Positions 25,007-33,441 of a stretch of 64,000 nucleotides of DNA are shown in pieces. The DNA comes from an uncultured bacterium (GTDB lineage: Bacteria; Bacteroidota; Bacteroidia; Bacteroidales; Bacteroidaceae). Each line of letters opens with the position of its first letter. Within the stretch, counting starts at the first letter, position 1. A program made the position numbers and the translations under genes. Location of the stretch: contig CAJMPR010000019.1 in assembly GCA_905215345.1 (NCBI GenBank), forward strand, positions 13,376 to 77,375. The letters are read 5' to 3'. The notes beneath the pieces are model-generated. The model was not told the origin of the DNA. It did no database searches and worked only from the letters and a program-made list of their open reading frames with translations.

Positions 25007-26950
25007 ATGGAATATACAATTCTAATCCTTCTTCTTCCTCTCCTCTCCTTCCTTACATTGGGACTGGGAGGAAAATGGATGTCACACCGTACGGCTGGAA
25101 TTATTGGCACTGTGGTGTTGGGTGTAGTGATGGTGCTCTCCTACCTCACAGCCGTGTTGTACTTCGGTGCTCCCCGGTTGGCGGACGGTACTTATGCCAC
25201 ACTGATGCCTTATAACATTACGTGGTTACCTTTCACATCTACTCTCAGCATTGATATGGGCATCCTGCTCGACCCTATTTCGGTAATGATGCTGATTGTC
25301 ATAAGTACCGTATCTTTCATGGTACATCTCTACTCTTTCGGTTATATGAAAGGGGAGCGCGGTTTCCAACGTTACTACGCTTTCCTCTCGCTGTTCACCA
25401 TGTCCATGTTGGGGTTGGTGGTGGCAACCAATATCTTCCAGATGTATCTATTCTGGGAGTTGGTGGGTGTGTCTTCTTATTTGCTGATTGGTTTTTACTA
25501 TACAAAAGCGGCAGCCGTTGCCGCCAGCAAAAAGGCGTTTATCGTTACCCGCTTTGCCGACTTGGGCTTCCTGATAGGTATTCTCGTTTATGGCTATTAT
25601 GCCGGAACCTATACCTTCCACCCTTCGGAAATGGCATTGTTGAAAGGTGGTGCCGCTATGATTCCGCTGGCGTTGGGGTTGATGTTCATCGGTGGTGCCG
25701 GAAAGAGTGCCATGTTCCCGTTGCACATCTGGTTGCCCGATGCAATGGAAGGCCCTACTCCGGTTAGTGCCTTGATTCATGCGGCTACCATGGTAGTGGC
25801 AGGTGTTTATTTAGTAGCACGCATGTTCCCGTTGTTTATCGATTATGCACCGCAGGTATTACACCTAGTGGCTTATGTAGGAGCATTCACGGCATTCTAT
25901 GCTGCCAGTGTGGCTTGTGTGCAAAGCGATATCAAACGCGTATTGGCATTCTCCACTATCTCTCAGATAGGCTTCATGATGGTAGCGCTGGGCGTATGTA
26001 CCTCTGCCAACCCACATGAAGGCGGACTGGGATACATGGCAGGTATGTTCCACTTGTTTACCCATGCCATGTTCAAAGCGTTGCTGTTCCTCGGCGCAGG
26101 TAGTATTATCCATGCGGTACACAGCAATGAGATGTCGGCTATGGGCGGACTGCGGAAGTATATGCCTATCACGCACATCACTTTCCTGATTGCCTGTCTT
26201 GCCATTGCGGGTATTCCTCCGTTCTCAGGGTTCTTCTCCAAAGACGAGATATTGACAGCTTGTTTCCAGTTCAGCCCGGTAATCGGTTGGATTATGACAG
26301 TGATTGCAGCAATGACAGCGTTTTATATGTTTAGATTATACTACGGTATATTCTGGTCAGGCTCAGAGCCGGGGCAGAAGTCGGCAAGCGCCAGCGTAGC
26401 GCTGGAGCAGAAGTCGGCAAGCGATGGAGGGCACAGCCACCATACGCCGCACGAGTCTCCGCTGGCTATGACCATCCCGTTGATGTTCCTCGCTGTTGTT
26501 ACAGTGATTGCAGGTTTCATTCCTTTCGGTCACTTCATCAGCTCCAACGGTGAATCTTACAACATTCATCTTGATTGGGGAGTAGCCGGAACAAGCATCG
26601 CCGTAGCTGTGATCTCGATAGCGATTGCCACCTATATGTATGCAGGTAGCAAGCAACCCCTTGCCAATGCGCTGGCACGTCGTTTCCACGGTTTATGGAC
26701 GGCCGCCTACCACCGCTTCTATATCGATGAAGTTTATCAGTTCATTACCCACCGTATCATTTTCGGTTGCATCTGCCGCCCTATTGCTTGGTGGGACCGC
26801 CACGTAGTAGACGGTTTCTTCAACTTCCTTGCATGGAGTGTCAATGCCACCAGTGACGAGATACGCGGCCTGCAAAGCGGACGCATCCAGCAATATACAT
26901 TTGTATTCCTGTTGGGTACGTTGGCGTTAATACTGCTGTTGGTACTCTGA
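25007..26950 (+). CDS. nuoL: Complex I subunit NuoL
   Basis: Antiporter-like membrane subunit with the long lateral helix. The 647-residue protein has the conserved [36 protein letters not shown] region, given here in part as [19 protein letters not shown], and about 14-16 helices. Residues about 453-475 are an insertion rich in Ser/Ala made of two copies of a 17-bp direct repeat; a His-rich stretch (HSHHTPH) follows. The insertion lies in a loop and is in frame. It is encoded in the nuo operon. Confidence 0.95.
   Translation: [647 protein letters not shown]
26374..26423. repeat. Short direct repeat with a central palindrome inside nuoL
   Basis: A 17-bp sequence starting GCAGAAGTCGGCAAGCG is present at 26374-26390 and 26407-26423. 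Between them CCAGCG-TAG-CGCTGG forms a small hairpin at 26391-26405. The frame is kept. Confidence 0.85.
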
Positions 26951-26991
26951 TAACAAATAACATATAACTAATAACTCATAATTATAATAAG
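26951..26991. repeat. Single-arm word repeat between nuoL and nuoM
   Basis: Contains CAAATAACATATAACTAATA followed by ACTCATAA. Only one arm is present and there is no core. Nearly the same word occurs between nuoM and nuoN. Confidence 0.6.
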
Positions 26992-28473
26992 ATGAATTTC
27001 TTATCCATATTCGTACTCATTCCCTTGCTGATGCTGCTGGGTCTCTGGCTTGCCCGCAACATCGCCCAGATACGCGCGGTGATGGTAATCGGAGCTTCGG
27101 CACTGCTTGTCTCAGCTATCGGACTGACCGTAGCCTACCTGCAAGCCCGCCACGGCGGTGCCACAGGTGAAATGCTGTTCTGTGACAGTGTAGTTTGGTA
27201 TCCGGCTCTCAACATCCACTATTCCGTCGGGGTAGACGGTATTTCGGTAGCCATGCTGCTGTTGTCGGCAGTCATCGTCTTTACCGGAACATTCGCTTCC
27301 TGGCGTCTGCAACCGCTGACTAAAGAATATTTCCTGTGGTTCACCCTGCTCTCGATGGGTGTATTCGGGTTCTTTATTTCTACGGATTTGTTCACCATGT
27401 TCATGTTCTACGAAATAGCCCTTATCCCGATGTACCTGCTGATTGGCGTATGGGGTTCGGGACGTAAGGAATACTCCGCCATGAAGCTGACGCTGATGTT
27501 AATGGGCGGTTCGGCATTCTTGCTAATCGGTATCTTGGGCATCTACTTCGGTAGTGACGGCACAACCATGAATCTGCTGGAAATAGCCCAACTGCATAAC
27601 ATTCCAATCGAACAACAGCGCATCTGGTTCCCGCTTACCTTCCTCGGTTTCGGTGTACTGGGCGCCCTCTTCCCATTCCATACATGGAGCCCCGACGGTC
27701 ATGCTTCCGCGCCTACCGCGGTCAGTATGCTGCATGCCGGCGTATTGATGAAACTGGGAGGTTACGGATGTTTCCGCATCGCCATGTACCTGATGCCCGA
27801 AGCTGCACAGGAACTCGGCTGGATATTCCTGATACTGACGGGTATCTCCGTAGTCTACGGCGCTTTCTCAGCTTGCGTGCAGACCGACTTGAAGTATATC
27901 AACGCCTACTCCTCCGTATCGCACTGCGGACTGGTACTTTTCGCCATCCTGATGATGAACCAGACGGCTTGTACAGGTGCAGTGTTGCAGATGCTCAGCC
28001 ACGGACTGATGACGGCTCTGTTCTTCGCCCTCATCGGTATGATTTACGGACGTACCCACACGCGTGACGTCCGCGAACTGAGTGGCTTGATGAAGATTAT
28101 GCCTTTCCTTGCCGTATGCTATGTCATTGCCGGTCTTGCCAACCTCGGTCTGCCGGGACTTAGCGGCTTCATTGCCGAAATGACCATCTTCAACGGCGCC
28201 TTCCAGCATCCCGATGTGTTCCACCGCACGTGGACAATCATCGCCTGTACCAGTATCGTGATTACGGCAGTCTACATTCTGCGCCTGGTAGGCAAGATTC
28301 TATACGGAACTTGTACCGACAAGCACCACCTAACATTAACCGATGCCACATGGGATGAACGTACGGCCGTAATTATCCTTATTGCCTGTGTAGCCGGCCT
28401 CGGTCTTGCCCCGTTGTGGATAAGCACGATGATCAGCGATAGTGTACTGCCATTAGTCAATGTGTTTCAATAA
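26992..28473 (+). CDS. nuoM: Complex I subunit NuoM
   Basis: Antiporter-like ion-pumping subunit of 493 residues with about 14 helices. Typical motifs are FYEIALIPMYLLIG (functional Glu), FPFHTWSPDGHASAPTAVSM and VYGAFSACVQTDLKYINAYS (trimmed). Lies between nuoL and nuoN. Confidence 0.95.
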   Translation: MNFLSIFVLIPLLMLLGLWLARNIAQIRAVMVIGASALLVSAIGLTVAYLQARHGGATGEMLFCDSVVWYPALNIHYSVGVDGISVAMLLLSAVIVFTGTFASWRLQPLTKEYFLWFTLLSMGVFGFFISTDLFTMFMFYEIALIPMYLLIGVWGSGRKEYSAMKLTLMLMGGSAFLLIGILGIYFGSDGTTMNLLEIAQLHNIPIEQQRIWFPLTFLGFGVLGALFPFHTWSPDGHASAPTAVSMLHAGVLMKLGGYGCFRIAMYLMPEAAQELGWIFLILTGISVVYGAFSACVQTDLKYINAYSSVSHCGLVLFAILMMNQTACTGAVLQMLSHGLMTALFFALIGMIYGRTHTRDVRELSGLMKIMPFLAVCYVIAGLANLGLPGLSGFIAEMTIFNGAFQHPDVFHRTWTIIACTSIVITAVYILRLVGKILYGTCTDKHHLTLTDATWDERTAVIILIACVAGLGLAPLWISTMISDSVLPLVNVFQ

Positions 28474-28475
28474 CA

Positions 28476-28521
28476 TCATCTGACAACAAATAACTTATAA
28501 CTAATAACTCATAACTAATGA
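28476..28521. repeat. Single-arm word repeat between nuoM and nuoN
   Basis: Contains AACAAATAACTTATAACT at 28485-28502, identical over 18 bp to the right arm of the element at 8474-8491, then AATAACTCATAACTAATG. No opposing arm or core. Confidence 0.7.
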
Positions 28522-28522
28522 T

Positions 28523-29962
28523 ATGGATTATTCCCAATTTTTCATACTGAAAGAAGAGCTGTCGCTGATAGCGGTTATCGTTATCCTCTTCGTAGCCGAC
28601 CTCTTCATGAGTCCGGACGCACACAAAAACAGCGGCAAACCGGTGCTGAACACGATGCTACCTGTGATTTTGCTGGCGATACACACGCTCATTACAATTG
28701 TCCCCGGTCCTGAGACCGAAGCTTTCGGCGGCATGTACCATAACGCACCGATACAAAGCATCGTGAAATCCATTCTCAGTATAGGTACGCTCATCATCTT
28801 CCTGATGGCACACGAATGGATGCGCCGTCCTGATACGGCCATCAAGCAAGGTGAGTTCTATGTCCTGACGCTTTCCACACTGCTGGGTATGTACTTTATG
28901 GTTTCCTCCGGTCACTTCCTGATGTTCTTCATCGGATTGGAGACTGCCAGTATTCCGATGGCCGCCTTGGTCGCCTTCGATAAGTACCGTCACCACTCCG
29001 CCGAAGCGGGTGCCAAGTATATTCTTACCGCACTCTTTTCCAGTGGTCTGTTGCTATATGGTATCTCATTGCTTTACGGTTCGATAGGTACGCTTTACTT
29101 TGCCGATATTCCGGCACACCTCGACGGTAATCCTTTGCAGATTATGGCATTCGTATTCTTCTTCTCCGGCATGGGATTCAAAATTTCACTCGTACCTTTC
29201 CACTTATGGACGGCAGACGTTTACGAAGGTGCACCAAGTACGGTAACTGCTTATCTGAGCGTTATCTCCAAGGGTTCGGCAGCATTCGTACTGATGACTG
29301 TTCTGTATAAAGTATTCGCTCCGATGGTGGTACAATGGCAGGAAGTTCTTTACTGGGTTACAATCGCCTCCATCACCCTTGCTAACCTTTTTGCACTGCG
29401 CCAGGAGAACCTGAAACGCCTGATGGCTTTTTCCAGTATTTCACAAGCCGGCTACATCATGCTGGGCGTTATCAGTGGAACATCACAAGGTATGGCGTCC
29501 CTGGTATATTACGTGTTGATTTACCTGTTTGCCAACCTTGCAGTCTTCACGGTCATTACCATTGTGGCGTTGCGTGCTGAGAAGTTTACGTTGGAAGATT
29601 ACAACGGACTGTATAATACCAATCCTAAACTGGCGTTCCTTATGACTCTCGCACTGTTCTCATTGGCAGGTATCCCACCGTTCGCAGGATTCTTCTCAAA
29701 GTTCTTTATCTTTGCGGCTGCTTTCGAAAGCGGATTCCATTTGCTGGTATTCATAGCGTTGGTTAACACTGTGCTGTCACTCTACTACTATCTGAAGATT
29801 GTAAAGGCAATGTATATCAACAAGAGCGATGAGCCGATTGCTGCTTTCCGTAGCGATAACTATACACGTGCCAGTCTTGTGATTTGTACGCTGGGTATCG
29901 TGGTGCTGAGCATTGCGAGCATCGTATATCAGTCGATTGACAAGTTCTCGTTCGGGATGTAA
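28523..29962 (+). CDS. nuoN: Complex I subunit NuoN
   Basis: Third antiporter-like subunit, 479 residues with about 14 helices. Motifs GMGFKISLVPFHLWTADVYE and AGIPPFAGFFSKFFIFAAAF identify it. It is the last nuo gene. A hairpin terminator lies about 190 bp downstream. Confidence 0.95.
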   Translation: MDYSQFFILKEELSLIAVIVILFVADLFMSPDAHKNSGKPVLNTMLPVILLAIHTLITIVPGPETEAFGGMYHNAPIQSIVKSILSIGTLIIFLMAHEWMRRPDTAIKQGEFYVLTLSTLLGMYFMVSSGHFLMFFIGLETASIPMAALVAFDKYRHHSAEAGAKYILTALFSSGLLLYGISLLYGSIGTLYFADIPAHLDGNPLQIMAFVFFFSGMGFKISLVPFHLWTADVYEGAPSTVTAYLSVISKGSAAFVLMTVLYKVFAPMVVQWQEVLYWVTIASITLANLFALRQENLKRLMAFSSISQAGYIMLGVISGTSQGMASLVYYVLIYLFANLAVFTVITIVALRAEKFTLEDYNGLYNTNPKLAFLMTLALFSLAGIPPFAGFFSKFFIFAAAFESGFHLLVFIALVNTVLSLYYYLKIVKAMYINKSDEPIAAFRSDNYTRASLVICTLGIVVLSIASIVYQSIDKFSFGM

Positions 29963-29973
29963 GCGGGTGTGTA

Positions 29974-30001
29974 CTTTCTTTCGTCTTGATACGAAAGAAA
30001 G
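29974..30001. repeat. Inverted repeat after nuoN
   Basis: A perfect 11-bp stem CTTTCTTTCGT/ACGAAAGAAAG with a 6-nt loop. It is followed by ATACCAAAGAAAA. The arrangement recalls short interspersed repeats in other genomes, but this was not compared. Confidence 0.55.
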
Positions 30002-30154
30002 ATACCAAAGAAAACATCAAAGCTGTACTTATGGGACTACTCCAGTGGTATACCCCTTCTTATACCTCCTGCGCTTACGCCCCTATAGTGAGGCCGGAGA
30101 ACCTCTCAGTGTGAAAGAGTTAGATAAAGATTTGTCATGCTGACAGAGTCATAT

Positions 30155-30197
30155 ATCCCTCGTAAGAGAACTATGAGTTTCTTACGAGGGATTTTTA
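30155..30197 (+). terminator. Terminator after the nuo operon
   Basis: 13-bp perfect stem ATCCCTCGTAAGA (30155-30167) with its complement (30180-30192) and a T-run of five. It lies between nuoN and the convergent araC-type gene. Confidence 0.8.
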
Positions 30198-30203
30198 TGT
30201 CTA

Positions 30204-31073
30204 TTATTTCATCATCTGCCCCCTGTATTGCGTAGGTGTCAGTCCCGTCAGTTGTTTGAAGGTACGGTTGAAATGGGAAATTGAATCAAATCCGCATTCC
30301 ACCGCTATCTGTAAAATCTCCATATCACCGATAACCAGCAGTTTACAGGCATATCCGATGCGCATATCCATAACATATTGCAGGAACGTTTTACCGGTAA
30401 CTTCCTTAAAAAAACGGCAGAAAGCACTGCTGTTCATACTTGCCATTCCTGCAATCTCGTCCAGCTTAAGGGCACGGGTATAGTTACTGTTGATAAAAGA
30501 GATGATTTTATCAATCCGCTTATTACCTAAAACAGGGAATTTCTCATAATAACAGAGACTTGCCAGTGTTCTCCTGCAAGAAGCCGTTGCCAATCCTTGC
30601 AACAAATCCAGCAGACCGGTAATCTGACGCAGACCTTGCAGTTCGGGAAAACCTGATATCAATTCGATGACTTGTGCATTGCCTTGCTTAGGGAAGATAA
30701 TTCCCCGCTTCGATGCTTCCAATAACTGCCTGATCTGACGAAACTGCGGATAATAATCGAAAGAATATTGCATGAAGTTTTCCTCAAACTGAATGATAGT
30801 ACCTTGTACATGCAGGGTGGATTGTTCCGAATGATAAATATCATCGCTCCGCATATAGTGCGGAAGATTAGACCCGAACAAAATCAAATCGCCTGCCGAA
30901 TAACTCTCTACACAATCGCCCACAAAGCTCCTGCCGCATCCCTCCTTTACATAGATAATCTCGTACTGACTGTGGAAGTGCCAGGGATAAGTAAACCGGT
31001 CGTAATCGTAATAGCGTGCCCGTATCGGATTAGACTCTGATATTTGCAGTTTCTCATTGATTATTTGCCTCAT
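30204..31073 (-). CDS. AraC-family transcriptional regulator
   Basis: A 289-residue regulator. The N-terminal half is a cupin sensor (WHFHSQYEIIYVKEGCGRSF, PHYMRSD). The C-terminal half has two helix-turn-helix motifs near residues 190-285: LDEIAGMASMNSSAFCRFFK and IAVECGFDSISHFNRTFKQL. A -7 box TATCTTTG (31108-31101) would place the transcript start near 31094, so the start MRQIINEKL at 31073 is preferred to the longer form. It is divergent from uxuA, with 169 bp between them, so it likely regulates the uxuA-SDR genes in response to a hexuronate. Confidence 0.87.
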   Translation of the reverse strand: MRQIINEKLQISESNPIRARYYDYDRFTYPWHFHSQYEIIYVKEGCGRSFVGDCVESYSAGDLILFGSNLPHYMRSDDIYHSEQSTLHVQGTIIQFEENFMQYSFDYYPQFRQIRQLLEASKRGIIFPKQGNAQVIELISGFPELQGLRQITGLLDLLQGLATASCRRTLASLCYYEKFPVLGNKRIDKIISFINSNYTRALKLDEIAGMASMNSSAFCRFFKEVTGKTFLQYVMDMRIGYACKLLVIGDMEILQIAVECGFDSISHFNRTFKQLTGLTPTQYRGQMMK

Positions 31074-31100
31074 AGACTCGATGCAGATTAGATTAAAGAA

Positions 31101-31108
31101 CAAAGATA
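31101..31108 (-). promoter_or_regulatory. -7 box of the AraC-family gene
   Basis: TATCTTTG on the minus strand, fitting TAnnTTTG; about 28 bp upstream of the chosen start. Confidence 0.5.
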
Positions 31109-31196
31109 ACTAAAGGAAAGTTATTCACGCCGTATATGCGCAAAAATCTGCATAGTTTCCGCAAATATCCGTTCATCAGAGAATCACATTTGTGCC

Positions 31197-31204
31197 TATA
31201 TTTG
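31197..31204 (+). promoter_or_regulatory. -7 box of uxuA
   Basis: TATATTTG fits TAnnTTTG, 38 bp upstream of the uxuA ATG. Confidence 0.55.
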
Positions 31205-31242
31205 TACCGGATAATCAATAAAATCATTAATACGGAAAGAGT

Positions 31243-32418
31243 ATGGAAAAGACTTGGAGATGGTTCGGCAAGAAAGACAAAATTACACTCGACATGCTTC
31301 GGCAAATCGGCGTGGAAGGTATCGTCACTGCACTGCATAACGTACCCAACGGTGAGGTCTGGACAGAAGAAGCAATCAACGAATTGAAAACTTATATCGA
31401 GTCCTACGGACTGCGTTGGTCTGTTGTCGAGAGCCTCCCGGTATGCGAGGCTATCAAGTATGCGGGACCGGAACGGGAACGATTGATAGAAAACTATAAA
31501 ATCAGCTTGGCCAATCTGGGCAAATGCGGTGTAAAAACCGTATGTTATAACTTCATGCCCGTTATTGACTGGATACGTACGGACTTGCAATATCCATGGG
31601 CTGACGGTACATCGTCGCTCTACTTCGACCGTATTCGTTTTGCTTATTTTGACCTGCGTATTCTACAACGTGAAGGGGCAGAGAAAGACTACACCTCCGA
31701 AGAACTGGCAAAGGTGGCTGAACTGGACAAGACCATTACCGAAGCCGAGAAAGATAGTCTGATTGATACGATTATTGTAAAAACACAAGGATTCGTCAAC
31801 GGAAACATCAAGGAAGGGGACAAGAACCCTGTAAATATCTTCAAAAATCTGTTGGCGCTGTATAAAGGGATTGACCGTGATGCACTGCGTGAAAACATGA
31901 GATATTTCCTCTCTGCCATCATGCCGGTGTGCGAAGAATACGGAGTGAATATGTGTGTGCATCCCGACGATCCTCCTTTCCAAATATTAGGCTTACCTCG
32001 TATCGTTACGGATGAAACAGATATTGAATGGTTCCTGAACGCAGTGGATAATCCGCACAACGGACTGACCTTCTGTGCCGGCTCACTCAGCGCAGGCGAA
32101 CAGAACGATACCCGCGAATTGGCAAAGAAGTTTGCTGCGCGTACTCATTTCGTTCATCTGCGCAGCACAGCTGCCATGCCGGGCGGTAACTTCATAGAAA
32201 GTTCGCATCTGACAGGTCGCGGACACCTTATCGACCTCATCCGTATTTTTGAAAAGGAAAACCCGGGCCTGCCCATGCGTGTAGACCACGGACGGATGAT
32301 GTTGGGAGACGAAGACAAAGGGTATAATCCCGGATATTCATTCCACGGTCGTATGCTGGCATTGGCACAAGTAGAGGGAATGATGGCAGTAGTAAATGAT
32401 GAACTGAAACAACACTAA
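31243..32418 (+). CDS. uxuA: Mannonate dehydratase
   Basis: UxuA dehydrates D-mannonate to 2-keto-3-deoxygluconate in glucuronate catabolism. The 391-residue protein begins MEKTWRWFGKKDKITLDML and has the family marks VTALHNVPNGEVW, CVHPDDPP, CAGSLSAGEQND, FVHLRSTAAMPGGNFIESSH and RVDHGRMMLGDED. A -7 box precedes it and the SDR reductase gene follows 47 bp later. Size and motifs fit the family. Together with the SDR enzyme it forms the lower part of the glucuronate pathway. Confidence 0.95.
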   Translation: MEKTWRWFGKKDKITLDMLRQIGVEGIVTALHNVPNGEVWTEEAINELKTYIESYGLRWSVVESLPVCEAIKYAGPERERLIENYKISLANLGKCGVKTVCYNFMPVIDWIRTDLQYPWADGTSSLYFDRIRFAYFDLRILQREGAEKDYTSEELAKVAELDKTITEAEKDSLIDTIIVKTQGFVNGNIKEGDKNPVNIFKNLLALYKGIDRDALRENMRYFLSAIMPVCEEYGVNMCVHPDDPPFQILGLPRIVTDETDIEWFLNAVDNPHNGLTFCAGSLSAGEQNDTRELAKKFAARTHFVHLRSTAAMPGGNFIESSHLTGRGHLIDLIRIFEKENPGLPMRVDHGRMMLGDEDKGYNPGYSFHGRMLALAQVEGMMAVVNDELKQH

Positions 32419-32465
32419 ACAGAAGAACAATATAATCTTATAACATAAAAAGAAAGGAAAACATT

Positions 32466-33281
32466 ATGAACGAACAATTCAGTATTGCAGGCAAAGTAGC
32501 CGTTATCACCGGTGCTGGTGGCGTATTGGGTGGCAGCATTGCCAAGTGTTTCATGCAACAGGGTGCCAAAGTGGTTGCTGTGGACATCCGTCAGGAACAA
32601 CTAGACAAGCGGGTGGAAGAATTGAAATCTTACGGTGAAGATGTTATTGGCATCGTAGGTAATGTATTGGACATCGCCAGTCTTGAGAAGTTGGCCGACG
32701 ATATCGTCACCAAGTGGGGACGTGTTGATATTCTGCTTAACATTGCCGGTGGAAATATGCCTGGCGCAACATTGGCTCCCGACCAGAATTTCTTTGATAT
32801 GGACATCACCTGCTGGGATAAAGTGACAAATCTAAATATGAACGGAACCGTTTATCCCTCTATGGTATTCAGCAAAGTAATGGCTAAACAAGGTAAAGGA
32901 TGTATCGTCAATGTATCTTCCATGGCTGCATACAGTGCTATTACCCGCGTACCGGGCTACTCGGCTGCCAAAACTGCCGTAGCCAACTTCACTCAATGGC
33001 TGGCAAGCGAACTGGCGCTGAAATATGGTGACGGTATTCGCGTAAACGCTATTGCTCCCGGTTTCTTCATCGGTGACCAGAACCGTGCCGTGCTTATCAA
33101 CCCAGATGGTTCATTGACCGACCGTAGCGTAAAAGTGCTCGCAAAAACTCCGATGAAACGTTTCGGCGATATCAACGAGTTGAACGGTGCCGTGCAATTC
33201 CTGTGTAGCGATGCCGCCAGTTTCGTAACGGGTGCATTACTCCCGATTGACGGTGGTTTCAGCGCTTTCAGCGGTGTATAA
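32466..33281 (+). CDS. SDR-type D-mannonate oxidoreductase (fructuronate reductase-like)
   Basis: The 271-residue protein is a classical short-chain dehydrogenase: NAD-binding TGAGGVLGG near residue 15, LLNIAGGN, catalytic Ser in NVSSMAAYS and YSAAK active site. Position next to uxuA implies reduction of fructuronate to mannonate. SDR-type fructuronate reductases occur next to uxuA in other bacteria. A 36-bp perfect palindrome follows the stop and acts as terminator. Confidence 0.87.
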   Translation: MNEQFSIAGKVAVITGAGGVLGGSIAKCFMQQGAKVVAVDIRQEQLDKRVEELKSYGEDVIGIVGNVLDIASLEKLADDIVTKWGRVDILLNIAGGNMPGATLAPDQNFFDMDITCWDKVTNLNMNGTVYPSMVFSKVMAKQGKGCIVNVSSMAAYSAITRVPGYSAAKTAVANFTQWLASELALKYGDGIRVNAIAPGFFIGDQNRAVLINPDGSLTDRSVKVLAKTPMKRFGDINELNGAVQFLCSDAASFVTGALLPIDGGFSAFSGV

Positions 33282-33348
33282 TTACAGAGATTATTTCCAA
33301 AGCGGAAATATACATATAAAGAGGTAATCTAACAAGGCTCATAATTAG

Positions 33349-33388
33349 AATCCCCCTCGTTACAATATTGTAACGAGGGGGATTTCTT
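33349..33388. terminator. Palindromic terminator between uxuA-SDR and susD
   Basis: Perfect 36-bp palindrome (33349-33384) with arms AATCCCCCTCGTTACAAT. A short T-rich tail follows on the plus strand, and it could also serve the minus-strand susCD transcript. Confidence 0.75.
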
Positions 33389-33441
33389 ATCTTAGTAGGG
33401 GCTTTAAGAATAGCCCTTTTTCTTAAATCTACTATGGTTTT

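Noticed and set aside
29963..30204. Small gene after nuoN
   Set aside because: The open frame at 29913-30143 has no motif; the sequence has an inverted repeat but no coding signal.
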